A stretch of 64,000 nucleotides of DNA. It comes from Candidatus Saccharibacteria bacterium. GTDB taxonomy: Bacteria > Patescibacteriota > Saccharimonadia > Saccharimonadales > Saccharimonadaceae. The stretch is taken from positions 496,001-560,000 of the forward strand of contig CP064991.1 of NCBI GenBank assembly GCA_016699895.1, in the 5' to 3' direction. Under the pieces are notes generated by a model. It was not told the DNA's origin and did not search any database. It worked only from the letters and a program-made list of their open reading frames with translations. The position numbers and the translations under genes were made by a program. Positions 34,701-43,413 of this stretch are shown here, piece after piece (the first letter of the stretch is position 1; each line of letters begins with the position of its first letter).

Positions 34701-35611
34701 AGATCCAAAAGGAAGCTGCCTCAGGTCAAGCTGATTTATTTGAAATGCTCGGCGACGGCGAAAAAGTCGCGGGCGCTGAAACACATTTAGACATCGCTGT
34801 CAGTCCGACCAAATATCCGACCAAGGAAAGACTCGGCTGGGAACGTGAGTTACTAGGTCTCTACATTAGCGAACATCCGCTCGATAAATACGACACGTAT
34901 TTTCGTGAGCAAACTAACCAGATAGATACTCTGAACTCTGATCAAGATGGCACACTAGTCGTGGTTGGTGGTTTGGTTAGTCGTTTGCGTCAAATTGTCA
35001 CCAAGTCAGGTAGCAAGATGGCATTCGCTGCGATCGAGGATAAAACTGGCGAGATTGAAACGGTAGTATTTCCAAAGATATTTGAGACTCTGCCAGCAGA
35101 TTTTGATGTCGGCGCGGTGGTGCAAATCAATGGCCGCATCAGCGGTCGTGATCGAGATGGCAACCGCACGCCTGATCCATCGGTAATCATTGATACAATT
35201 GAAATTATTAGCGATGACAAACTAGAAAATTACGTGCCGACTGGCATCACGATGGATATAACTAAACAGCCAAAAGCCGCACCACGAAAGGGCGGCAAAG
35301 GCGCACCGCGCCACAATGCGGCAGCATCAGTCGAAACACCAAAAGTCAATGCCCCGAGCGCTACGTATAAACCTGTCACCGATACCGCAGTCAAGACGAT
35401 CTATGTACATGTCAAGGATCCATCTAATGGCGATAAGTTGGCCCAACTCAAACAGCAACTCACAAGTTTTGAAGGTGCGAGCAATGTCGTTTTGGTCCTC
35501 GGTGCGGATAAAAAAGATGCTATTCGCATGCCTTTTACAGCCAAGGCTTGCGATGAGCTAGAACAGTCGGTAGCAGAAATTTACGGTGCTGATTGCGTAG
35601 TTATTAAATAG
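31793..35611 (+). CDS. dnaE: DNA polymerase III alpha subunit
   Basis: 1272 residues. Parts in order: ~35-residue polar extension, PHP domain (HLHNHTNHSVLDGL, AMTDHGTLSG), palm with the catalytic acidic cluster (MPDIDIDIQDTRRDEVI, near 450), fingers (ATFGTMASRAAVKD, GVVATQFPMG), helix-hairpin-helix, and an OB domain (TLVVVGGLVSRLRQIV). The last ~80 residues are a divergent tail. It is the replicative polymerase. Its stop overlaps that of the convergent methyltransferase by eight bases. Confidence 0.98.
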   Translation: MTEGKADKKSSVVDGRQTTPILPSERSKITQTLSTNDFTHLHNHTNHSVLDGLTKIPELVKLVKDFGMNAVAMTDHGTLSGWIEFYKAAKAEGIKPILGIEAYVAARSHTDRDPAKDKARYHLTMLAYNDQGIKNLMRLSTIANLEGVYYKPRIDHDLIEKYNEGVIVLSGCASGEVGENLRAGDYDKALEIAKWYKSVFGDRYFIEVQDHGHPDAPKRWDVQTQINEGALKIADELGIPAVVTCDAHYARVEDTDAHEILLCVGTGSFLSDKNRMSLSDFHLHVTDPAEIIERWGKTYPDVILNTQHVANLCDVNISMGDILIPSFPCPEGENEKSYLDKLVYRGLAWRYSGAPAGNDLSVDEAKKVLSQEILDRAEYELGVIGKMGFNGYFLIVWDFINWGKNQGIVFGPGRGSAAGSIIAYSLRITELDPMQFDLLFERFLNPDRISMPDIDIDIQDTRRDEVIKYCTEKYGTSRVANIATFGTMASRAAVKDVARVLEVPYAESDRLSKLIPPPQQGHHVPLVKAIEIDADLKQEYETNPTSKRVIDFAIRLEGTIRSHGVHAAGVVIAPDELVKFAPLEMAQKGVVATQFPMGPIEELGLLKMDFLGLSNLTIINNTMRIVRKVYGVDINLSELPMDDTETFDLFQRGDTTGVFQLESAGMKRYLRELKPTHFDDIVAMVALYRPGPMQFIDSFIKRKHGEEKITYLHHRMENALGSTYGILVYQEQFMQISKDLSGFTGGQADYLRKAVGKKKLDMMQKIKPEFIDGALKNNPDITRDTMELFWSQLEEFANYCFNKSHAACYGLIAYWTAYLKAHYPAAFMAALMTSDSNNIDRLAIEIAECNRMGIKVMNPDVNESFPEFAVVPETGNIRFGLSAVKNVGSTAIESLLAQRAIAKFTSVEDFAKRVNSRVCNRKVWEALIKSGAFDNFAEVIEPESSDDPAVRGDRSDLLYSLDQIIAFSQKIQKEAASGQADLFEMLGDGEKVAGAETHLDIAVSPTKYPTKERLGWERELLGLYISEHPLDKYDTYFREQTNQIDTLNSDQDGTLVVVGGLVSRLRQIVTKSGSKMAFAAIEDKTGEIETVVFPKIFETLPADFDVGAVVQINGRISGRDRDGNRTPDPSVIIDTIEIISDDKLENYVPTGITMDITKQPKAAPRKGGKGAPRHNAAASVETPKVNAPSATYKPVTDTAVKTIYVHVKDPSNGDKLAQLKQQLTSFEGASNVVLVLGADKKDAIRMPFTAKACDELEQSVAEIYGADCVVIK

Positions 35612-36119
35612 TTTCTCGCGCGAGTTCATAAAGAGCGATTCCGGTGGCGACTGAAACGTTAAAGCTCTCTTTGTGCCCGAACATAGGTATTTCAACGGTA
35701 TCATCACATAGTTCCAATAATTCCGCAGTAATGCCGCCTACTTCTTCGCCGAGTAGCAGCGCGATTTTATCGGGCGGCTGGTAGTCGGGTAATGGGATTG
35801 AACGAGAGCTTTGTTCCAAACCAACAATTCTGTAGCCATCTTGTTTCAGATCTCCTAACAGATCAGAAACGTCTTCTCGATAATGTATCGCAACAATATC
35901 CTCGGCGCCGAGTGCAGTTTTGTGCAGTTCGCCAGCCATCTTTTTCTGAACATGAGGCAAGCCTTTGTCGGGTGACGCCGTCCAACCAGTTGTAAAAACC
36001 GTTGATACCCCAAAACCTTCGGCTGTACGCACGATCGAGCCTAGGTTCATGATCGAGCGGATGTTGTGGGCTATGACAACAATTTCCTGGCTGCCCCTAG
36101 TGAATTCACGTGATTTCAT
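35604..36119 (-). CDS. TrmH/SpoU-family RNA 2'-O-methyltransferase
   Basis: 171 residues from the ATG chosen by a TACAAT box eight bases upstream. SPOUT motifs: NIRSIMNLGSIVRTAEGFGV (motif 1 with Asn and Arg), ALLLGEEVGGI (motif 2) and EIPMFGHKESFNVSVATGIA (motif 3, forming the knot). It adds a methyl group to a ribose in tRNA or rRNA; the target is not evident. No extra RNA-binding domain is present. Confidence 0.93.
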   Translation of the reverse strand: MKSREFTRGSQEIVVIAHNIRSIMNLGSIVRTAEGFGVSTVFTTGWTASPDKGLPHVQKKMAGELHKTALGAEDIVAIHYREDVSDLLGDLKQDGYRIVGLEQSSRSIPLPDYQPPDKIALLLGEEVGGITAELLELCDDTVEIPMFGHKESFNVSVATGIALYELARETI

Positions 36120-36126
36120 CTCAAGT

Positions 36127-36132
36127 ATTGTA
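36127..36132 (-). promoter_or_regulatory. Extended -10 of the SpoU methyltransferase, leaderless spacing
   Basis: Minus-strand TGC-TACAAT, eight bases from ATG 36119. It lies immediately past the stop of the upstream CapA gene on the same strand. Confidence 0.6.
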
Positions 36133-36136
36133 GCAT

Positions 36137-37351
36137 TTATTGTCCGAGTGCGCCCATAGTCTGGTCCCATTTGAGACGATCTTTGATAGCCGATAGCTCG
36201 CTAGGTGTAGCTGGTTTCACTAGTTTGTTACCGTCATTTGAGCCTTTGACATCAAATTTGTATGCTAGAGATAATCTGGATAATGTATTGTCGCTCGCGA
36301 GCTTTTCGCACGCATTAAAATTACCGCGGCAACTTTCTGCAATACTCGACCACTTCTCAACCTCGCTAGGGTTTTTGACCGATATATCGACATCGATCAG
36401 GGCGGAACGAGTTTTTTCCGGTGGTGTTTGTTGGTCAAAGATAAAGTTTCCCATAGAGTACACGATCAATTTATCCTTGTAGCTTTCGCTAGGCTGTACC
36501 CAGTGGGGGTGATTACCGATAACCATCTCGGCTCCGGCGTCAATCATCCTGCGGTAGGTTGCCACGGTTAGCGAGCCAGGTACTGCTTGATACTCGGTGC
36601 CCATGTGAGGCATGACAAAGGTCGGTAGAAGCTGGCTATAGCGCGTGATCTCGGCCAGATCGGAATCTGACGGAATTTTGAATACTGCATTATAGCCGCA
36701 AAACCCGAACGGTAGCAACAGGGTCTTATCGCTACCAGAATCGTAGGTTACGGTTGTTTCTAGAGTTATCACATTGCAAAGGTTAGCATGATCACGCGGG
36801 TCATAACCACCGAAATGCTGAATATGGTTGGCAGTGAGGTTCTCCTGCGTAGATCGAAAGCCCGCTGCGCCTTGATTGTCGGTATGGTTGTTGCCGAGTG
36901 AAACGGCGGTGAACCATTTGGCAGCCTCTGGCAAATAGTTCGGATCACAGTTAAACGTCAACGTTTTGTCTGTGGCTGCTGAGGAGAGATGGAGACCTGC
37001 GACTGATGGACACTCAAAATTAGCGATCCAGGCATTATAGTGTTGGCGCTCGAATTGGTCTAGATTTTGAAAAGGATATTTTTCCTTTAGGCTGCTAGCC
37101 TCGGACCAGTCATTAATATAGCGACCAAAGAAGATATCTCCCATAAATAGCCAATGACTACGAGCCGCGGTAATGTGTGGACGAGCTTTCATCTGGGTCT
37201 GTTTCGGCAATGTGTCAAATAGATTACGATCGATAGATTGGTGTTCTAGCAGTATCGCAACAATCGATGCCATTAACACCGCCGAGATGATAAGCCCAAC
37301 AATCATTATTTTCCTACCACTCGACCTCCTAATGGAGAACTGTCTCTTCAT
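36137..37351 (-). CDS. CapA-family membrane-anchored phosphoesterase-like protein
   Basis: 404 residues. An N-terminal membrane helix (about 15-36) and an exported CapA domain of the metallophosphoesterase fold: FMGDIFFGR, ANFECPS, VSLGNNHTDNQG, VMPHMGTEYQAVP, MVIGNHPHWVQP and VYSMGNFIFDQ. CapA takes part in poly-gamma-glutamate synthesis in Bacillus; many CapA-like proteins have other envelope roles. A second paralogue lies at 60.8 kb. Start lies seven bases after TAAAAT on this strand. Confidence 0.88.
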   Translation of the reverse strand: MKRQFSIRRSSGRKIMIVGLIISAVLMASIVAILLEHQSIDRNLFDTLPKQTQMKARPHITAARSHWLFMGDIFFGRYINDWSEASSLKEKYPFQNLDQFERQHYNAWIANFECPSVAGLHLSSAATDKTLTFNCDPNYLPEAAKWFTAVSLGNNHTDNQGAAGFRSTQENLTANHIQHFGGYDPRDHANLCNVITLETTVTYDSGSDKTLLLPFGFCGYNAVFKIPSDSDLAEITRYSQLLPTFVMPHMGTEYQAVPGSLTVATYRRMIDAGAEMVIGNHPHWVQPSESYKDKLIVYSMGNFIFDQQTPPEKTRSALIDVDISVKNPSEVEKWSSIAESCRGNFNACEKLASDNTLSRLSLAYKFDVKGSNDGNKLVKPATPSELSAIKDRLKWDQTMGALGQ

Positions 37352-37357
37352 AGCATA

Positions 37358-37363
37358 ATTTTA
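37358..37363 (-). promoter_or_regulatory. Extended -10 of CapA gene, leaderless spacing
   Basis: Minus-strand TGT-TAAAAT, seven bases from ATG 37351; divergent from the PilB-type gene. Confidence 0.55.
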
Positions 37364-37401
37364 ACATATAACTATCGATAAATACATTAAACTGTTTATG
37401 C

Positions 37402-37407
37402 TATAAT
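37402..37407 (+). promoter_or_regulatory. Extended -10 of the PilB-type gene, leaderless spacing
   Basis: TGC-TATAAT, eight bases before ATG 37415. Confidence 0.65.
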
Positions 37408-37414
37408 TGTCGGT

Positions 37415-39040
37415 ATGGATGAAGCTGAACGCCAACGCCGTTTTCGTGATGCCGACGAAGCTAATACAGCTAAACGCGCTGATATTTTAGGTGTGACGTA
37501 TCGTGATATGCGCGAGCAGGATGAAACGATCAAGCTAGTCAACGGTGTTATGCCGGTAGCTGATATGTATAAATATCGGATGGTGCCGCTCGACGACGGT
37601 GGTTACGATGGCACGGTGGTGTATGGTATCACCCTAGCGACACCAGAATCGCATCTCCAGGAAATCAATGATACCGCCGCGGCTGATGCAAAAAACGTTC
37701 GTTACAATCTGATTTCCGATTCTGCTTTTCGCGTACTGATGAAACGGTATGATCCGCCCAAAGAAGTCGTTTATGACAACGTTGAGATCGGCGAAGCGGG
37801 CGATAACGATATGCTAGAACACGTCAGTCAGACGCTCGACGAAGTACGTAGCGATGACATTTTGAATTATCTGATTACCCAGGCCGACACGCTTGGTGCG
37901 TCCGATATTCACCTGGAAAATCAGCGTGAAAATGTTCGTGTGCGATTCCGCATCGACGGGACGCTACATCCAATAGCTCATTTGAGTCATGAAAAATACC
38001 GCATATTATTTTCGTCTATCGCATCAGTATCTGACCTGTCGACCGCTAGTACTGATTCGCAGTCTGGTCACATTGTAAAGGAAATTACCGATGAAAAAGG
38101 TGCGACGCATGTGCTAAATATGCGCATTGAGACAGTGCCGACCTCGTATGGTCAAGACGCGGTGATTCGTTTGTTCAACTTTGATTCTGAGATGCTAAAC
38201 ATGGATGTGCTCGGTCTCGATGATAATGAACGACGTGCGCTCGACGAAATCGTGAGTCATCCGCGCGGTATGGTGATGGTGGTTGGTCCGACCGGCAGCG
38301 GCAAATCTACCACGCTCTATTCGATTATTAATGCCTTGAACGATCCATCGCGCAAGATTCTAACTCTCGAAGATCCAGTCGAGTTTGATGTGCCTGGTAT
38401 TAGTCAGATTCCGGTTGATACCACGAATGGCAAGAGCTTTGCCGATGAACTGCGCACCGTGCTGCGTCTCGATCCAGATGTCGTGATGGTAGGCGAGATT
38501 CGTGATAACGATACCGCCAAAACGGCTATTCAGGCGTCGATCACTGGTCATTTGGTACTCGCGACGTTTCATGCTCAGGACGCGGCTGCGGCGTTTGCGC
38601 GTATGATTGACATGATTGGCACGAACCCAGTGTTTGCGACAGCGATTCGGCTCGTGATTGGCCAGCGCCTAGTGCGTAAACTAGACGATGATACGAAAAT
38701 TGAGTACGATCCTGACGAATCAACCAAGAAATGGGTGAGAGAAGTCCTCGCCGACCTCCCAGAGGGTGTTGAGCGACCAAACCTCGATAATTTCAAACTC
38801 TGGAAACCGGGGACGTCCGAGAGTGATCCGTTTGGCTACCGGGGGCGCATTGTCCTCATGGAACAGCTGATTGTTAACGATGAGATCTCGGCGTTTTTGC
38901 GTGGTGATGAAAAGGACATGGATGTTAGCACGATTCAGAAATCTGCTCGCGACGAAGGTATGGTGAGCATGCTGCAAAAAGGTGTTTTGAAGGCACTGGC
39001 CGGGGAAACCACGCTCGAAGAAGTCAATCGCGTACTCTAG
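37415..39040 (+). CDS. pilB: Type IV pilus assembly ATPase, PilB/GspE-like
   Basis: 541 residues. An N-terminal domain (~1-130), then the secretion ATPase core: DIHLENQRENVRVRFRIDG, Walker A GPTGSGKSTTLY, Asp box TLEDPVEF, Walker B LDPDVVMVGEIRDND, and His box TGHLVLATFHAQDA. The four-Cys zinc site seen in many GspE/PilB proteins is not present. It would power pilus extension; no pilin or PilC gene lies nearby in the window, so the system is dispersed. Confidence 0.9.
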   Translation: MDEAERQRRFRDADEANTAKRADILGVTYRDMREQDETIKLVNGVMPVADMYKYRMVPLDDGGYDGTVVYGITLATPESHLQEINDTAAADAKNVRYNLISDSAFRVLMKRYDPPKEVVYDNVEIGEAGDNDMLEHVSQTLDEVRSDDILNYLITQADTLGASDIHLENQRENVRVRFRIDGTLHPIAHLSHEKYRILFSSIASVSDLSTASTDSQSGHIVKEITDEKGATHVLNMRIETVPTSYGQDAVIRLFNFDSEMLNMDVLGLDDNERRALDEIVSHPRGMVMVVGPTGSGKSTTLYSIINALNDPSRKILTLEDPVEFDVPGISQIPVDTTNGKSFADELRTVLRLDPDVVMVGEIRDNDTAKTAIQASITGHLVLATFHAQDAAAAFARMIDMIGTNPVFATAIRLVIGQRLVRKLDDDTKIEYDPDESTKKWVREVLADLPEGVERPNLDNFKLWKPGTSESDPFGYRGRIVLMEQLIVNDEISAFLRGDEKDMDVSTIQKSARDEGMVSMLQKGVLKALAGETTLEEVNRVL

Positions 39041-39047
39041 CTATCTT

Positions 39048-40181
39048 CTATCTAATAACGTTAGATACTGCTGGCACGACGCGGGGGTCGAATGGTGAAG
39101 GAATAATTTCCTCGGCGGTCGGATTTTTGATGAGGCTAGCGAGGGCTTCGGCAGCAGCTATTTTATGCTCGTCAGTGATCTTTTTGACACCGTGGTCTAA
39201 TGCGCCGCGGAAAATACCAGGGAAAGCGAGGGCGTTATTGACCTGATTTGGGAAATCGCTACGCCCGGTGGCGATAATGGCTACGCCAGCAGCCTTGGCC
39301 TCGTCCGGCATGATTTCTGGCGTTGGATTAGCGAGGGCGAACACGACCGGCTTTTCGTTCATGCTGCTCACCATGTCGGCGGTCAAGAGCCCTGGTTTGC
39401 TGACGCCGATGAAAATATCGGCACCGGCGATGGCGTCATTCAATGTACCAGATAGTGATGTCTCGAGGTAAGGCAGCAATGCCTTCTTCTCCTGGTTCAG
39501 ATCATCACGCGTGTCGCCGATGATACCTTTACTATCAACTGCGACAATCGAACCGACGCCGTATGTATGGAGTAACTTCATAATCGCTGTGCCAGCGGCG
39601 CCAGCGCCAATGATGACGACCTTGCAGTTGCGCAGGTTTTTGCCGACGACTTTCATGGCGTTGATGAGGCCAGCTAGTACAACGACGGCGGTGCCATGCT
39701 GGTCATCGTGGAAAACTGGGATATCCAGTTCGGCCTTGAGCCGTTCCTCGACCTCAAAACACTTTGGAGCGGCAATATCCTCGAGGTTAATAGCGCCAAA
39801 GCTCGGTGCGATGGCTTTGACAACAGATACGATCTCATCGGGCGAATGTACGTCGATGGTAATTGGCACCGCGTCAACACCAGCGAAATGCTTGAATAGG
39901 AGGGCCTTGCCTTCCATGACTGGCATTGAGCCACGTGGGCCGATATCGCCGAGGCCGAGTACGGCGGAGCCATCCGAGATAACAGCGACCAGATTGTTCG
40001 TCCAAGTATATTTTGGCAATAATTCCGGGTGTTCGGCAATCGCGCTCGACACCGCTGCCACGCCTGGCGTATAGTAGGCCGATAGTTTCGTACGATCGAG
40101 CTCGCTGTTGTCGCGTAATTTTAATGAAATCTTCCCTTTATATGTTTCGTGCAACTCTAATGCCAGCTGATTATAATCCAT
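39048..40181 (-). CDS. NAD(P)-dependent malic enzyme
   Basis: 377 residues, the short prokaryotic form. Motifs: YYTPGVAAVSSAIAEHPEL, AVISDGSAVLGLGDIG, PVMEGKALLFKHFAG, the metal-binding INLEDIAAPKCFEVE and IPVFHDDQHGTAVV, and NAD-binding VVIIGAGAAGTAI. It decarboxylates malate to pyruvate. AGGAGGGTCTC before ATG and its own promoter indicate a single-gene unit, divergent from rplS. Confidence 0.95.
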   Translation of the reverse strand: MDYNQLALELHETYKGKISLKLRDNSELDRTKLSAYYTPGVAAVSSAIAEHPELLPKYTWTNNLVAVISDGSAVLGLGDIGPRGSMPVMEGKALLFKHFAGVDAVPITIDVHSPDEIVSVVKAIAPSFGAINLEDIAAPKCFEVEERLKAELDIPVFHDDQHGTAVVVLAGLINAMKVVGKNLRNCKVVIIGAGAAGTAIMKLLHTYGVGSIVAVDSKGIIGDTRDDLNQEKKALLPYLETSLSGTLNDAIAGADIFIGVSKPGLLTADMVSSMNEKPVVFALANPTPEIMPDEAKAAGVAIIATGRSDFPNQVNNALAFPGIFRGALDHGVKKITDEHKIAAAEALASLIKNPTAEEIIPSPFDPRVVPAVSNVIR

Positions 40182-40204
40182 GAGACCCTCCTAGTTATCC
40201 TACC

Positions 40205-40210
40205 AGTATA
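40205..40210 (-). promoter_or_regulatory. -10 of the malic enzyme gene
   Basis: Minus-strand TATACT with a poor TTTTCG 17 bases upstream. A leader of about 17 bases carries AGGAGGG. Confidence 0.4.
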
Positions 40211-40216
40211 TCCTAT

Positions 40217-40245
40217 TTGCTATAAAACGAAAACTATGATACAAT
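40217..40245 (+). promoter_or_regulatory. Sigma-70 promoter of rplS
   Basis: TTGCTA (40217-40222), 17 bases, TGA-TACAAT (-10 at 40240-40245). The ~30-base leader has TTAGGAGTG before ATG 40284. Confidence 0.75.
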
Positions 40246-40283
40246 CTAGAGAAGTAAAATTCTAACTGATTTTTAGGAGTGAA

Positions 40284-40802
40284 ATGAGCGATTTAGTTAA
40301 AGAGATTTCGGACGCGCAAAAGAAAGCCAAAGTGGTTGATGTTCGTAGTGGTGACACAGTTCGTGTCTATCAAAAGATTAAAGAAGGTAACAAAACCCGT
40401 ATTCAGATGTTTGAGGGTGTCGTTATCCGTACTGATCGCAAGGACTCATTAAATAGCCGCATCACAGTTCGTAAAATCACCAGCGGTGTTGGTGTTGAAA
40501 AGTCATATTTGCTCCATTCCCCACTAGTCGAAAAGGTCGAAGTCGTCAAACGCGGCAAGGTTCGACGCAATTACCTGACCTACCTACGTGATCGCGCTGG
40601 CAAGAGCGCTCGTCTCACCGGTAAAGACTTTGACAAGAGTATCAACGATGTTCATGACGCCGCCGCTGAGGCCGAGGCTGAGCAACTAAAAGAAGAAGCC
40701 AAAGCTGCTGCTGAGGCCAAAGCTGCCGAAAAAGCTGCTGCCGAGGCTGAACTAGAGGCCAAAGCCGCCGAAGTTGCCGCTCGCCACGCTGCCGAACAGT
40801 AA
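40284..40802 (+). CDS. rplS: Ribosomal protein L19 with Ala/Glu-rich extension
   Basis: 172 residues against ~115 normally. Residues 1-~115 are a standard L19 (GDTVRVYQKIKEGNKTRIQ, FEGVVIRTDRKDS, TVRKITSGVGVEKSYLLHSP, VEVVKRGKVRRNYLTYLRD). From ~120 a long, uninterrupted Ala/Glu/Lys helix follows, unlike the globular part. L19 sits at the 30S-50S interface. It is transcribed alone, away from rpsP, rimM and trmD, its usual partners, and ends in a shared terminator. Confidence 0.95.
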   Translation: MSDLVKEISDAQKKAKVVDVRSGDTVRVYQKIKEGNKTRIQMFEGVVIRTDRKDSLNSRITVRKITSGVGVEKSYLLHSPLVEKVEVVKRGKVRRNYLTYLRDRAGKSARLTGKDFDKSINDVHDAAAEAEAEQLKEEAKAAAEAKAAEKAAAEAELEAKAAEVAARHAAEQ

Positions 40803-40821
40803 TCTTACTCGAGACAATATG

Positions 40822-40856
40822 AATAGCGTCCCCTACGACAGAGGGCGCTATTTTTT
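40822..40856. terminator. Terminator between rplS and clpC
   Basis: AATAGCG (40822-40828) pairs with CGCTATT (40846-40852), extended inside by CCCT with AGGG, then a T-run. It overlaps the clpC stop codon and sits between convergent genes. Confidence 0.8.
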
Positions 40857-43337
40857 AGCGTAGCTGGGTTGTTCGCGGAGCTTGCCCACAACTAACTGTC
40901 CATTCTCGGCAGTGATCTGCAAGATATCGCCTCGGCTGACGGATTTTGCTAGGAGTTTTTCGGCAACTAAATCTTCTAGTTGTTCAGATACGGCGCGGCG
41001 CAGTGGGCGAGCGCCAAACTTTGGATTATAGCCAGCCGCGATCAAATGTCGTTTGGCTTTCAATGTCAACGTAACAGCCACGCCCTTGCTGGCTAGTCGG
41101 CGGTTGAAATCCTCGATCATTAGATCCAAAATCTCGGTGACTTCTGGTCGGGATAGGCTATCAAAGGTAATGATAGCGTCAAAGCGGTTCAAAAGCTCTG
41201 GACGCATGATTTCTCGTAGTTTTTGCTCGCCGGCCGATTGGTTGGCTTGGTGAATACTGGCTAGATCACCCTTTTCGTTTTTGGTACGAGCATCAAAACC
41301 TAGGATATTTTCGCGCGTCATTTCCTCGGCGCCAACGTTGCTAGTTAGGATGATAACGGTATTAGAAAAATCCACCGTGCGTCCATGACCATCGGTCAAG
41401 GTGCCGTCTTCGAGGATCTGCAACAGTAAATTAAAGACCTGCGGATGTGCTTTTTCGATTTCGTCAAACAATACGACCGAATAGGGCTGACGCCGGATCT
41501 TTTCAGTCAGATGCCCACCGTCTTCGTAGCCGACATAGCCGGCAGGGGCACCGACTAATCGGCTAGCGGTATGTCGTTCGCTAAATTCGCTCATATCGAC
41601 TTTGATCAGGTTTTTGTCCGAGCCAAAGACCTCGCGCGCCAAAACGCGAGCCAGTTCAGTTTTACCGACACCAGTTGGACCTAGGAATACAAAAGAACCG
41701 ATCGGTCGTTGGCTGGCAGCGATACCGACACGTGAACGACGGATTGCGCGCGAAACGGCGGTGATAGCACTGCGTTGACCAATCACATGTTTAGATAGAT
41801 GTTTCTCGAGTCCGGCTAGTTTTTTTGTCTCGGAACGTTCTAGTTGCTCTAACGGGATATGCGTCATGGCGCTAACCGCCGCGGCGACATCGTTGATTTT
41901 CAGTGTGACTTTGCTGTCACTGGTATCGGTTTTTTCGACCTCAGCAATCTTTTCGTGGAGACGTGAAATGCGCATTTTATAGAGAGCAGCGCGCTCGTAA
42001 TCTTCGGTGGCGACGGCGTCTTCCATGTGTTCGTTGAGCCGGGCAATTTCGCGCTGATACGTTTTGAGCTCGACCGGCTTGTCACTGCGTTTGCGGGCGA
42101 TGTTGACACGAGCGGCAGCTTCATCGATGACGTCGATCGCTTTGTCGGGCTGCTGGCGCTCTGGTAAATATCGGTCTGACAATCGAACAGCTTCGTCGAT
42201 CACCGCTGCAGATAGTTTGACGTGGTGGTGATCTTCGTATTTCGGCGCTATGCCAGTTAAAATACGGATCGTGTCTTTGCTTTTTGGCGGATTGACCGTA
42301 ATGGTCTGGAAACGGCGGGTGAGGGCAGAATCCTTCTCGATATTTTTGCGATATTCATCGAGCGTGGTAGCCCCGATTAGTCGGAATTCGCCGCGCGCCA
42401 AGGCTGGTTTCAAGATATTGGCGGCATCCATCGATCCTTCGGCGGATCCGGCGCCGGTTAATAGATGTAATTCGTCGATAAAGATAATAACATTGCGATC
42501 GGCTTTGACTTCGTCGAGCAGGCGCCCCAGGCGTTCCTCGAACTCGCCCCGGTATTTCGTACCAGCCACCATGCCCGCCAGATCGAGTTGCCATACTTTT
42601 TTATCAGTGAGCAATGATGGTACGGTGCCGTCATTGATGCGCTGGGCGAGGCCTTCGACAATGGCGGTTTTACCGACGCCGGCTTCACCAATCAAAACCG
42701 GATTATTTTTAGTGCGCCGCGTCAAAATAGTGATCATCCGTTCAATTTCTTTGTCTCGACCGATCACTGGATCTAGCTCGTCGCTCGAGGCCAAATTATT
42801 GAGATTACGAGCAAATTTAGACAGGAAAGAACCGCGGGTTGACCTCGGTTTGCTGGCAGCGTGAGCTTCTTCGTCGCGAAAATCGCTCTTTTTGCGGTCC
42901 AGGATGTCTTCGAGGTCGGCTAGTATCTGGTTACTGTCAATATGTAGGTCAGCTAGCACGGTGGCAGCGCGAGCGTTTTTTTGGCTGAGTAGGCTGAACA
43001 AAATATGTTCCGTACCACAATAATCTTGGTGAAACTCGCTCGCCAATTCCACCGACATACGCATAGTGAGCTTGGCGGTTTCCGAGAAGCCTCTGGTCGG
43101 GCTGAGCAACAAGCTATCAACACCAGCTGGCGGAACTAGTTGCAAGGCTTGTCGCACCTGGTCAAAGGTGATGCCAGCCGTCCGAAGGAGTTCGGCGGCA
43201 GTTGATTGCTCTTGGCTCAAGATGCCTAAGAGTAAATGCTCGGTACCGATATAGGCTGAACCAGACGAGCGGGCGATCACTTCGGAATGAGCCAGCACGT
43301 CGCGAGCGTTGTCGGTTAGGCGTTTGCTAAAGTCCAT
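40848..43337 (-). CDS. clpC: ClpC-type AAA+ unfoldase
   Basis: 829 residues from ATG 43337, set by TATACT seven bases upstream; a longer frame would run back through the operator. Parts: two Clp-N repeats ([27 protein letters not shown]), first AAA+ domain (Walker [14 protein letters not shown]), a UVR-like middle segment ([19 protein letters not shown]), second AAA+ domain (Walker [29 protein letters not shown]) and the C-terminal ClpB-D2-small domain. It unfolds damaged proteins, normally for ClpP. A CIRCE element covers its promoter. Confidence 0.96.
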   Translation of the reverse strand: MDFSKRLTDNARDVLAHSEVIARSSGSAYIGTEHLLLGILSQEQSTAAELLRTAGITFDQVRQALQLVPPAGVDSLLLSPTRGFSETAKLTMRMSVELASEFHQDYCGTEHILFSLLSQKNARAATVLADLHIDSNQILADLEDILDRKKSDFRDEEAHAASKPRSTRGSFLSKFARNLNNLASSDELDPVIGRDKEIERMITILTRRTKNNPVLIGEAGVGKTAIVEGLAQRINDGTVPSLLTDKKVWQLDLAGMVAGTKYRGEFEERLGRLLDEVKADRNVIIFIDELHLLTGAGSAEGSMDAANILKPALARGEFRLIGATTLDEYRKNIEKDSALTRRFQTITVNPPKSKDTIRILTGIAPKYEDHHHVKLSAAVIDEAVRLSDRYLPERQQPDKAIDVIDEAAARVNIARKRSDKPVELKTYQREIARLNEHMEDAVATEDYERAALYKMRISRLHEKIAEVEKTDTSDSKVTLKINDVAAAVSAMTHIPLEQLERSETKKLAGLEKHLSKHVIGQRSAITAVSRAIRRSRVGIAASQRPIGSFVFLGPTGVGKTELARVLAREVFGSDKNLIKVDMSEFSERHTASRLVGAPAGYVGYEDGGHLTEKIRRQPYSVVLFDEIEKAHPQVFNLLLQILEDGTLTDGHGRTVDFSNTVIILTSNVGAEEMTRENILGFDARTKNEKGDLASIHQANQSAGEQKLREIMRPELLNRFDAIITFDSLSRPEVTEILDLMIEDFNRRLASKGVAVTLTLKAKRHLIAAGYNPKFGARPLRRAVSEQLEDLVAEKLLAKSVSRGDILQITAENGQLVVGKLREQPSYAKK

Positions 43338-43343
43338 ACCTCT

Positions 43344-43372
43344 AGTATAACAATTTAGCACTCTCATTGCAA
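43344..43372 (-). promoter_or_regulatory. Sigma-70 promoter of clpC, leaderless spacing
   Basis: Minus-strand TTGCAA (43372-43367), 17 bases, TGT-TATACT (-10 at 43349-43344), seven bases from the ATG. The -35 lies within the CIRCE spacer. Confidence 0.75.
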
Positions 43373-43381
43373 GAGTGCTAA
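43355..43381. promoter_or_regulatory. CIRCE operator (HrcA binding site) upstream of clpC
   Basis: TTAGCACTC-N9-GAGTGCTAA, a perfect match to the CIRCE consensus. It covers the -35, so bound HrcA should block RNA polymerase. HrcA repression of heat-shock genes is well known; hrcA itself is not in the window. Confidence 0.95.
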
Positions 43382-43413
43382 ATTAGCATTCAGTGTTTTT
43401 CTAGTTTTGCTAA

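Noticed and set aside
39511..40074. 187-residue plus-strand frame
   Set aside because: Antisense to the malic enzyme motifs.
42250..42864. 204-residue plus-strand frame
   Set aside because: Fully antisense to clpC motifs; a shadow frame.
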